Below are positions 25,501 through 37,500 of a stretch of DNA of 64,000 nucleotides, piece after piece. The notes under the pieces were generated by a model. That model was not told where the DNA came from, made no database searches, and was given only the letters and a program-made list of their open reading frames with translations. The position numbers and the translations under genes were made by a program. Positions within the stretch are counted from its first letter, which is position 1. The number at the start of each line of letters is the position of its first letter. This DNA comes from Bretschneidera sinensis (lineage: Eukaryota; Streptophyta; Magnoliopsida; Brassicales; Akaniaceae): positions 14,802,001 to 14,866,000 of the forward strand of contig CM043698.1 of assembly GCA_023935145.1 (NCBI GenBank), written 5' to 3'.

Positions 25501-28500
25501 AACGATTCATAAAGATGCTACATATGGCCCAAAGCATAATGGATAAAGTGGAGAAACGCATCAGACATTCTATGTGACCACCATAAGCCCAGTTATGCTT
25601 TATGGTATGGAGTGTTGAGAACTAAAGCATTAACATGTACAGAAGATGAGGGTAGCTAAGATGATTATGCTCCTAGGATAAGTGTCATACAAGCACTGAC
25701 GATATTAGACTAAATGAGTTCAGTAGAAGGTGGATTGCACCAATAAAGGACAAAATGAAGGAGACACGTTTAAGGTGGTTTGGACATGTAACACGAAGAC
25801 CCATAAGTGCACCTGCAAGGAGATGTGACTTGAAGGAAGATGTCCATATTAGAATAGGTAAAGGAAGGCCTAAGAAGACGTGGTTGGAAACTTTTAGAAA
25901 ATATCTCAGTGTTGATCTCTCACAAAGAAAATGACCCTCAAGTGGAATGGCGTAAATATGCATTGTTAACCCTATGTAGAATGGAAAAAACTCTTTTTTT
26001 ATAAGTAAAGAAATATTATTAAGAAAACGGAGCACCAAGAGGGTGCAACTCAAGACCAAAGGCTAATTACACGAGAGGAAATCCACAAAATCCAAAAGGT
26101 CAAGATTATTTACAAAGAAATTTCTTTTAATCCAAAAATTAAGTTTATTTAGCCATCTATCTGTAATAGTATCAAAACTTTTCTCATGGCCATCGAAGGC
26201 TCTATGATTTCTTTCATTCCACACCAACCAAAAAATCGAATATGGAATCAAAGAATAAGCCTTTTGACTTCCTTTGGCACTTTAAACCCACTCCAAGCCC
26301 AAACTTCACCTTTGACAGAACCCTCCACTACCCAAGAAATCCCCATAATCTTATAGGACATCTCTCACAAGCTTCTAGCCAACAAGCATTCCATTAAAAG
26401 ATAAAAACCAAACTCGTTGCATCTCTTGCAAATATAACATTTATTAACAAAAACTCTCCCCTTTCTTTGCAAGTTATCAATGGTAAAAGTTTCTCCCACG
26501 AAGCTTCCCAAACAAAATAACTTACTTTCCTAGGAGCGTAGGAGCACCAAATTGCTTTCCACAGAAAATTAAAAGGTTCAATTATTGATCCCCATTAGAC
26601 GAAATCTAATAGAAACACTTCACCTTAAAACCCTTTTTCCTGATTAGGTCCCCATTTAGCCACGTATTCTCTACTCCCATCTAACATTGTATAAAGTCTC
26701 AAGAAATCTAACAATCCTCCAAACTTCCCAATTATGGACATTACGAGTGAGCGGTACATCTCAAAGACATCAAAGCACAAGAGCTAATAAGTGCATCTTT
26801 AGTCCTCACAATATTAAAAATTTCCAGAAATTGATCTTTTAATGGAGTGTTCCCAAACCAAATATCATACCAAAGTCGGGTTCTCTCTCCGTTGCCAACC
26901 ACAATCGAAAGATAAGGAATAAAATCCTCCCACACTTTCCGAATCTATTTCCAAACTCCCACCACCTAAGCCTCTCCCACCTCCTTGGACATCCAACCAT
27001 TAGTGTCTAGCCCATACTTAGTAGTCACCACTTTTCTCCAAAGATTATCCCACCCGACTAGAAACCTCCATAACCATATCCCAAGAAATGCTTTATTAAA
27101 TAAAGAAAGAGATTTGATACCCAATCCCCCTTTCTCCAAAGGTTGTTTAACAACCCCCCATCTCACCAAATGATCCCAAAAGAAATTTTTTTTGAATCCT
27201 CTCTAACCGATTAGCCACCGAAGAAGGAATAGGGAAAAGAGACATGAAGTAGAAGGGAAGGCTAGAAAGAGTGCTCTTAATAAGAGTAACCCTCCCCCCT
27301 TTTGAAAGTTAATGATTCTTCCATCCGGCCAATCTTTTCTCGAACTTTTCCACAATTGGATTCCAAACACTTTTCTTTAAATTTAGCTCCAAGATGTTAG
27401 CCAAGGTAAGTAATAGGGAGTGACCCCACTTTGGATCCCAACAAGTTTGCAAGAAGACGACCATTAATATCCTCTCCAAGCAAAATTAGATCTCGAAAAC
27501 CACTTCAAAGCAAAAAAGAGCACACACTGAAGATGCAACATTTGAATAGCCTCTGCCCCACAGAAGACTAGAGTGTCATCAACAAATAACAAATGGGGCA
27601 CCTACACACCTGTTGCATTGCTTCCTACTTTGTAATCACTCAAAAGCCCTCCATCAATCGCTTTTGTTATCATCTTACTAAAATTTTCCATAACCAAAGT
27701 GAACAAGAAAGGAGACAACGGATCCCCTCGTCTTAGGCCCATTGAAGCTTTAAAATAATCAGTCGGGCTTCCATTAACAAGGATAGAGAAAGGACGTCGA
27801 AGAAATGCATTTAAAAATCTACTTACACCATTTTTGTCCAAAACCCATCCTTTCCAATAGTAGATGACAAAACTCCAACACACGTGATCATAAGCCTTTT
27901 CCATGTCAAGTTTGCATAACACCACTCTCCCCCATCCTTTAAATGGGCATTGACCACTTCGTTAGCTATCAACGAAGCATTTTGATGAGGGCTTACCACT
28001 TTATGCAAAACGACCTTCACCCTAGAAGTTAACACCTTAGACAACAGTTTGTAAATGCACCCCACAAGGCTAATATGCCGAAAGTCTTTAACATTGGATG
28101 CCCAGACACGATATACGTGGCATTGAGACTACCCACAAATTCCCCTAAAGAATGGAACTCCTCAAAGAAACGAAGAACATTCGTTTTGAGAACCTCCAAG
28201 CCATGGAAAAGAAACGTTGTAGTGAATCCATCCAGACCTAAAGCTTTATCACCATTACAATCTTTAAGAGCCTTAAAAACCCCTTCTTCATCAAACGGAC
28301 GTTCCGGTTACCCAACATCCCCCCATCAATACATGCAAAGTCCAAGCCTTCCCAATTCGGTCTATTATCACAAGTCTCCTTATAGAGATTCTTATAGAAA
28401 TCACAAATCTCCATTTTCATCTCCTCCTCCTCATACGCCTATGGAGCTTATAAAATTGAATCTTCTATGAGCATGGGCTATACGATGAAAAACTTAGTGT

Positions 28501-31500
28501 TCCTATCACCCTCTCTAACCACAGCTCTCTAGACTTTTGGCACCAAGAGATTTCCTCTATGGAAATAATATTAGCAAGTTTTTTTTACCCACTCCCTTCA
28601 AAGCTTGTCTTCCCCCAATAGTCCCTCAACGACCTCCTTCTCATCAAGACCGCTTATTTCACTAGTCAAGGCATTAAATGCAAGTAAAAGAGCCACCTGA
28701 CTAAGGCAAATCAATAAGATCTTGGTCTCTAATAAACTCTGGAAACTTCCTCATCGAACTAGACTAAAGAGAACCCTCAAATCTCTCATAAGGATATAAA
28801 ACCTCATTGAAATCACCTCCCATTACCCAAGAAAGACTCCAATGGCTGCAAATCTCCACTAACTCCTCCCAAAACAAACCTCTAATTCTGCTATCATTTG
28901 GCCCATAAACTCCAGTCATAACCCATTCACCATGAGCCGAAAGCCCTTAAAGACACGACACCGAGAACAAGCTAACAAAGACATCGATCAACTCAAGAAC
29001 TTTCATATCACACATAACAATGATACCCCTGAAGCTCCAATAGTAGGTAAGGCTTTCCAACCACAATTTCTCACACCCCAAATACTACGCATAATTGCAC
29101 CATCGATTTCCTCAATTTTGGTTTCCTAAAGACAAACATCCCCTTTCCACTCACTAAGATACCGCTTAACCAACACTCTTTTCGACCTATCATTCAATCC
29201 CCCCACATTCCACGAAATTATTTTCCTCTTCATTGCACAGCACTACCCACCCTCTCCTCTTGCACACCTTCTACACCACTAAAATCACCTCCACCACCTT
29301 TCTCATAATTAACTTCAAAAGCCAATCTCTTTAGTTCTCTACAACCCACCCCAGAGCGCTTCTTACCCGCCGTTTGTTTACGGCTTCTAGATTTACCTTC
29401 TTCGAACCTTATCCACTCAATTTCCTTAAATAGTCAGATTACTTGCTCTTCCACTCTAACTAACGAAACTCCAACCATCTTATGCAGGTTTTTAACCCAA
29501 TTAAGCACCCAATCAAATGCTCTATGCCTAACTTCTTTGTCTTCCGACTCCACAACCATCCATTTATCAAAATGCTACACACTCTCCATTACAACCAAAC
29601 ACATCTCATTGTTAACACCTTGATCAAGCAACAACTCTCCCTCCAGGAAGATTCTTTCCCCCTCATGCACCAAACAATCCTCCCTTGCATCCAAAGGCAT
29701 TCCTCCCTCTACACAAGAAAGAATAATGGTTGAAGAAGGATTGATACAATCTAAGGACGAAACCATCACATTATCACCACCCTGAATTATTTCCTCACAG
29801 CCTTTCGAAATCAAACATCACCAGTAAGCAAACAAGCCTCACCCGAAACACTCCCCACTTGGTCACCCCTACAAACAGAACTGACCCCGGTCCCCCATCG
29901 TTATCCACATGACCCATGGTCCCCTACAAACACTCCCCACTTGGTTTGGTTTAAAGATATATTAACATCATGTTGCCGATCTATTAAAAATTCCAAGTAA
30001 CAACTAAGATCACTATACTTTTCAAACTAATTTTTGAACCTTAAAGTTAAGTACATATTAATTGAGGGAAGACAAATATTGGGGCGTCTAACATCAGATA
30101 TTTCAAACCCATTAGTCAAGTGGGTTGCATTTACAAACTTATTTCGAAGGTGGTAACCATTAGATTGAAAGAGTGATGAGTAAGGTGGTGAGTCCTATGC
30201 AAAATGCTTTTATTGAGGGAAGACAAACATAGGATGCAGCTTTGATAGCCAACGAAGTGGTGGATGATCAGTTGAAGATTGGGGGGGGGGGGGGGGGGGG
30301 GAGGGGGAGGGGTTATTTGCAAACTTGATATGGAAAAAGCGTTTGACCATGTTTGCTAGAGTTTCGTCATCTATTTATTAAATCGCGTGGGTTTGGAGAG
30401 AGATAGCGCAAGTGGATTTTTAAGTGTATGTCCTCTACTTTCTTCTCTATATTGGTTAATGGGTGTCCCTCCGGTTTCTTTCGAGCTTCAAGAGGGCTTA
30501 GGTAAGGAGATCCTCTATCTCCGTTCTTATTCTCTTTGGTTATGGAGGCCTTAAGAAAAATGCTGGTGAAAAGAGTTGAAATGGGTCTATTGTCTAATGT
30601 CAAAGTAAGAGGTGTTGACGATATCGTTAATATTTTCCACCTTCTCTTTGCTGACGATACAAATGCCTTATGTGGGGCAGATGCCACTCAAATTTTGCAT
30701 CTTCGGGGAATCCTCCTTTGTTTTAAGGCGGTGTCGGATCTTAAGGTTAATATCGACAAAAGTGTTTTAATCCCTCTTGATGGAAGTGGTAATGGGAGTC
30801 TCCTTGCTAGTAAATTGGGGTGTAAGATAGGTTTGCTTCCTACCACGTACCTTGGTCTTCCTCTTGGGGCTAATTTCAAAGACAAAAGCATTTGGAATCC
30901 GGTTGTCGAGAAGCTTGAGAACCGTTTAGCCAGGTGGAAGAATCACTACCTTTCTAAAGGGAGTACATTTACTCTATCAAAAGCACTTCGTCTAGTCCTC
31001 CGATCTACTTTGTCTCTTTTTCCTATCCATAGTTCGGTGGCCAAGAGATTGAAAAGTATTCAAAGAATATTCATTTGGGGTAATACGGCGAAGGAGTTCA
31101 AATATCACTTGGTGAATTGGAATATGGTTAAGCAGTATGTGGAAAAAGGTGGTCTTGGAATAAAATCTTTATCATTGCTCAATAAGGCTCTTCTTGGTAA
31201 ATGGATTTGAAGGTTTACTATTGAGGAGGATCACTTGTGGAGGAAAGTGGTGGAGGCAAAATTCGGGATGGATCTTGATGGTTGGTGTCCAAGGAGCCTC
31301 GGAGACCTTATGGAGTAGGAGTGGAAATTTATTAGCAAAGGTTGGGAGGAGTTTAGGAATTATGTTGAGATTTCGGTGGGCAATGGAGCAAAGACTAGGC
31401 TTTGGTTCCACACTTGGTGTGGGAATATCCCTTTAAATGATAGATTTTCATGTATTTTTAACTTACTGAGATAAAGAAGCTCGGATTAGCTCTCGTTTTT

Positions 31501-34500
31501 CATTGATCAACCAAGGAGTCTCTTGGGTTATGCCTTTTTGTTCGTACGGTTCAAGATTCGAAAGTTGAGGAGGTTGCTACGTTTTTGGGTGCTCTTTATT
31601 CTTCTAAGATTGTGGTGGGGAGGGAGGATGAGATGAGATGAGATGAAAACTAAGACCGGATAAAGGGTTCTTGGTAAAAGATTTTTTTTATAAGTAAAAT
31701 ATTATTAATAAGCACCAAAAGGGTGCGGCAAGAGAGGGAGTCCACAAACTCTAAAGTCCAAAACATTTAAAAAAAATTCCTTTAAACAAAAAATTAAAAG
31801 TGTTGAACCAACTATCTCAAATAACTTCAAAAGGCCTCTCTATGCCATCAAAAGCCCTACGATTTCTCTCATTCTACACTAACTAAAAAATAGAGAAGAA
31901 TCGAAATGTAAGCTTTCTTGATATTCTTTGAACCCCTCAAATCGATCCAAGCTCAAACTTCATCTTTCACAGAGCCCGAACTTCATCTTGGTAAAAAAAA
32001 TTTATAATACTCTTATCGATAAAGGCCTAACTAGTGAGCCTCCTTATTTTCTTTGGAAGGCAATTTGGCCTGTTCAGGCTCCTATTAAAGTTTGTTTTTT
32101 TTTGTATGGGAGACTCTTGGGATAGAATTCTTACTATCGACAATCTTCAAAGAAAGGGGAAGATCATGGTCAATAAATGCTATATGTGCAAAGTGAAGGC
32201 TGAATCTGTTTTTCATCTTTTGGTGAAATACTCTTTTGCTAGAAGCTTGTGGAAAATGGTTTATAGAGTCGTGAGAGTCTCTTGGGTCATAGCGGGGTCC
32301 ATAGGAGATGAAATTGATGCTTGGAGTGGTGTTAGAGCTTCCAATGAGGTCAAAAAGACCTTAGTTTTTAATTCCTCACTCGATTTGGTGGATTGTGTGG
32401 AGAGAAAGTAATCGGAGGGCCTTCAAGGTTTTGATAGTTCAATTGTAAATATAAGAGATAGTTGGTTTAACACTCTTAACTTTTGGGTTAGAGGAAATCA
32501 CTTTGTAAATAATGATGATATTCCAGATTTTGTAGATTTCCTTCATTGTAATTAGCTTTTGACTTTGTGGTGCTCTTTCTTGGTGTTTTTTAATAAAATT
32601 TTTGCTTATAAAAAAAAGAACATGTTAATTATTTCAATTGTTTTCTTATTCAGTTCATACATATTCATTTAAGGCCCCATATAATCCAATGGAGTAATAT
32701 TGCAATGATATTATTAACATATATAGAGTGACGAGTGACCACTTCATGCCCCTATTGTCAACTGCCTTTCATGAGCCCATCCAGTAAAGAGAACATCTAG
32801 AAAGGAGAACTTACTGAATTGGTGCTGCTGTCATCTTTAAGGGTGTCAGTAAGCATTTTCACTGTAGATGAACATTTCTGATCACCTGCAGCAAGGCACA
32901 GAACAGCCACACATTGGGCTATCGAATACAAAGCCTGTTTTGCAACACCACATGACTGGGGAGATGGTTTAGCACAAGAGAGAAGAGTGTCTGGTAAAGT
33001 ATCGAAACTTGTATTTTCAGAATACACTAGGGCAGCAAAAAAATTTTGTAAAGCCTGCAATATGCAACAAATAAGGTTCAGAAACATGCAAGAATTCTAG
33101 ATCAAAATATAAACTCAACTAAAATGCGGGGAAACTACCAAAAGTGCTTGACCCTGTAGCAACGAGCTTTTGATTAATGCTAATGCCTGAGGAAGAACTT
33201 TATTCCTAACAGCAAAGCCAACATTTGGGCTGGACCTCTTGTCAGCCATCAAGGTGCAGCAAAGTTCTAGGGAAAGAGCTGTCATGTGCAAGTCTGAATC
33301 ACTGACAAACCGACAAAGCAAGAGAACTATATTTCAGAAAGTAACCACAATCATGAAGCATGCTCAATGTTGAAAAAGATGACAAGTGGTAAAGTGAAGA
33401 AGCAAGTGAAAACCTTATCAAAGTTGAAAGTTCAACAATAATAACTTCATAAGCAGATGAACCAATTTTATCACCATAAGCTACGATCAGGGAATTTAGT
33501 GTCCCCAATGTTGCCTGTCTTAAAGCCCGATTCGCCTATTTGCCAGAACAAGCAAACAAAATTCAGAACCATTCATTCATCTGTTGAGCGAACTATTAAA
33601 TGATTAAAAAACAATCAACAGAAAAGAATGAACCAGTATAAACATAAACATTAGTTTCAGCAGTGAGAAAACAAATAAAAATACCTTCCGCAGGAATGCA
33701 GTCAGCTCTGTAATCACATGCTCCAAAACACATGATAAATCTATCTGAAGTGGAGAAGCAGCAATGACAGCGAATGCCTGGATTTAAGACAAAAGGTCTT
33801 ATAAAACCACACATGCACATGAGCATGCACAAACACATATGATCATTCTTGTCAAATTGATATTCAACACGTGAATTAAAATCTTAATTTTGTGAATTGA
33901 GAAACGTACAAATTCTTATAATCAATTCCAAATGACATGTATACATCTAAGACAAACAAAACATATTTAAAAAATGGAAAATATCAGTAACAAATATTGA
34001 ATGATCATGTGGTGTAATTGGAAAGGCGCTTGCTTTAATAGCAACTGAAATGGATTTGCGTTCCACCATAATCTATTCTCCTTAAACATATATTCATATA
34101 AATGAAACAAACATTGAAATATAATTTTCATGTTAATATAAATATTTGAGATTATATTTCATATCATATAGCCATATAAAAGATATATCATTTATTTTTC
34201 CAAGTATGACCTCTATAATTTCACTTTTACATACCAATTTAAATTTAAGTTTATATGACCTATGGTTATGTTATCTTTAGAAAAAGATATCAATCATTTT
34301 GGTTATATAATTTGAGTCTCCTCTCTCCTGTTCTTCCTTTCTCTTGCCCTAATTCTTCTATCTCTGCCTACTATTTCCTTTAATCTTCTCCTACCCTCTT
34401 AAAGTCAAGTTCTTCCCTCTAATTTGCTCTATTTCTCTCCCTTTTCTTCCCCACTCTTTTTATTCCTCCTATTTCTACTTTCCTTACCTAGAAAATAATT

Positions 34501-37500
34501 AGAACCCACACAATGTCCAAACTGTGGACCTTAACAAATTTATCCCTTGCCCACCCACCATTTTCATTTCTTTTTTACAACTTCATACCATGTCATACAT
34601 ATTCATGTTAATGAATAAAGCATCTCTCAATAAGAAAGCATGCAGATGCCAACAAATCAATCCAATTTAAGTATTGTTCTATTTCATTCTACAGGTATAT
34701 GTGAAACATAGTTAAACCCACATGTAAAACAGTGAGACAACATGCATCAACCAGACAATCATTACTAATCTCAAACTATAAACATACATATGCATACGCA
34801 CACAAGCAAAATACCAAGCTAAAACACCTAAACAATATGAACAATTTACGTAATTGACCAACCTTCACTGCTGTAAGTCGGGTTATCTCATTTCCCATTC
34901 TATCGACAAGCACAGGGAGGCATGCAGGCAATTCTGCTCCAAGGTTATCACCAAATGTTGAAATTACAAGACCCATACAGGAAATAGCACACTCCTTAAC
35001 CTCCTGGGGAAGGGGGGAAAGCAATAAATATGATAAAAATAATTATTATACCAAGCAATCAGGAATTTTGGAGAATAGACATCAATACAAAAAAATTAGA
35101 AATCACACAAACCTGATCTTGATCTTGATTTGTCAAACGCGACATTATAGCATTGTATATTGGATGGACATAAGGTTTAAAATCAAAACCAAAACCCTAA
35201 ATCATAACAACATTCAAGTAATCAGATAACAGCCCGACAGGATCCAGGAGTGCAAGAGTTTATACACCAATCTCACCTCAATACTTGGGCGCACTACTCG
35301 GACAAGTTCCCCACATACTCTCAAAGCCTCAGCTATTACCTTGTAGTAACGCTCACCAACAGCAGATAAAACAGGACTAGAAAGAGCCTGTAGTAACATT
35401 AATTATTTTATTTTTTGATAGGTAAAGGAATATTTATGTGTGTGTGTATCAAAGACACCAAGAGGGGGCCAACCAAAATACAAAAAATACTATCTACAAG
35501 ATAGTATCTCAATTAAGTCTATGAAATCTTCCTCATTTACGAAAAAAAAAATCTGCTTTAAACCAAAACCCAAAAGTATGCAACCACCCATCCTTTGATG
35601 GATGCTAATGGTCTTTCCTTGCCATCAAATGCCAATCATTATGTGCATGATAGTCTACACATTAAGAATCTATAAAATCGAATATTCTTAGCAATTGCAC
35701 CAAAGAGAGCTCAATGCAGAGAATCAAATATATGATTTAGCTGAAAAAATGGCACCAAATTAGACTAAGCACCGTAGTGGAAACTAGGAAAAAGATAAAT
35801 ATGTTTAATAGAATCGGAGGACCCCATTATGGTAGCCACAGACAGTTTTTGGAGCTAAAGTTTTGAAGACCAAAGGTCCATCCAAGCTAGCCAGATCTCT
35901 AATAAGGTTATCATTCAATTTCTGATTCTGACAGATATTAGATATTTATGCAGGCAACAGACACCATTTTCCATCATTACTGAAGTTTCAAAGTGCAGTA
36001 GTTAGCTATATGGCTGTCATCTTCCAAGGAGTTGACTAAAAGCAAACAGCCGATATTAAAATAACAAATTTCATATTTCCTAATCTTTTTGGTTTCTGTT
36101 TATAATTTTTTTTCTTTTCTTTTTCTTTCTCTATATAAAATTTTATCTAGGGCACCATGAATGCCCAATCAATACTTTTAAAAGGTGCAACAAACTCTTT
36201 AGTATGTCATTGGACAACGAAATTTGATCTTGTGCTCAAGCAATGTGCCGTTTACATCAAGCTGTAACTAAATACACATGAATTCTTCCAAGAGAAAGGG
36301 TGAACATATTTACACTTTTCAAGTTCCAATTAGGCATTGCATGAAAAACAGTCTGCCAACATAACATCAATGTCACCCACATGTTGCAACAAACAATGGA
36401 TACATCAATAGTTACCGCTTTTTTACCTTGATGTAAGGGTGAAAAACAGAAGGTGAATGTGAAGCCAAGACCAATTTTGTAAATACAAGAGCTTCAATCT
36501 TCAAATTAGAGGTTGAAGATTTGTCCTGGAAAACATTATAAAGTAAAGTTGGACAAAATAAACAGAATAGCTACCAGTAATCATAGAAAAGATAGCACAT
36601 AACTACTTACATTTAATGCCTTTTCAATTCCTGGAATGAGCAATCCAATGTGATCCACAAGGCAGTCGGGCAAGACAATCACAAGTTCTTTCAAAACAGA
36701 AAATGCACCAACCTGCAGATAGATGGCATGTTATGAATAATAAAAGCATGTATCAAAGAAAGGATGATAACAGTGCATGAAGAATAAACCATAAAAGATA
36801 ATAGCAAATCTTACCTTTGTCTTGATAGATTTCTCACGAAGCTGCCTATTTATAGATTTAACAATATTTGGCACCTCTTGCTTCAATAACCATCTTGGAC
36901 TGCATGATTATTCGAATTTAGATATGCTTAGCCTTACTTAAAGAGATTGGTAGCCAGCAAACCACATGTCTGAAGCAATAATCACAGCACAGAAAGAAAG
37001 AACACCCTTTTTATAGCAACATAGGAAGCATCTCCACAGGCAAATCTTGCTGGAAATCCCTAAAACCACATAATTTTTTATGTCCTTTAACAATATCCCT
37101 ATAATGTCCTACTTAGTCACCTTCAATAAATAAAAAAGGAAAGAACAGAAAAGAAATGAAAAATGAGAGAACAGTAAAGGAGCTGTGATCTGTTACATTA
37201 ATGCTCACAATCCTTTATGTGCACCCTGAAAGAAGGGAATAGGGGAAGCTGAAGGAGGTATCTGACTTCTCAACTCAACATGCTTATTCCAAGAGATGAA
37301 GAAATTAAGGTACTCAGCACAAATGAGCGGATAGACTCAAACTAGCAAGGAAAACCTGAATTCTGAGCAAGCTACTTCAGAGAAGATAAAATGAAAAAGA
37401 AGGCAGAAGACCCATGAAGACTTGCTATAGAGTAGTTCTCTAATGTTTCCTCATTAGCTTCAATAACAAAAAAATTTAGATAACAATCAAAAATTTCAAA

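Larger units (their letters stand above)
30030..32618 (+). mobile_element. L1-like LINE, 5'-truncated, plus strand
   Basis: The copy begins inside the reverse-transcriptase region ([19 protein letters not shown], 5' of a [13 protein letters not shown] segment) and runs through an open frame at 30536-31210. That frame carries the catalytic FADD variant of YADD ([12 protein letters not shown]), [13 protein letters not shown] and [21 protein letters not shown] zf-RVT domain follows at about 32140-32260 ([20 protein letters not shown]). It ends at about 32618 with TTGCTTATAAAAAAAA. It is the same family as the minus-strand LINE next to it, arranged head to head, and is interrupted by a smaller LINE copy. 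Confidence 0.85.
24825..32814 (-). other. CAND1 intron 20, about 8 kb, built of nested LINEs
   Basis: The intron lies between exon 20 (ending KDDSSTNS) and exon 21 (beginning [14 protein letters not shown]). Those parts are contiguous in Arabidopsis CAND1, so the whole 7990 bases must be removed. Donor GT is at 32814-32813 and acceptor AG at 24826-24825, both on the minus strand. The contents are an RTE-like fragment, two L1-like LINEs of opposite orientation and a further small LINE copy, each listed separately. Most other CAND1 introns are much shorter. Confidence 0.9.

Noticed and set aside
34013..34085. Possible tRNA gene
   Set aside because: A- and B-box-like words exist, but no acceptor stem pairs and the anticodon loop cannot be fitted, so a tRNA gene is not called.
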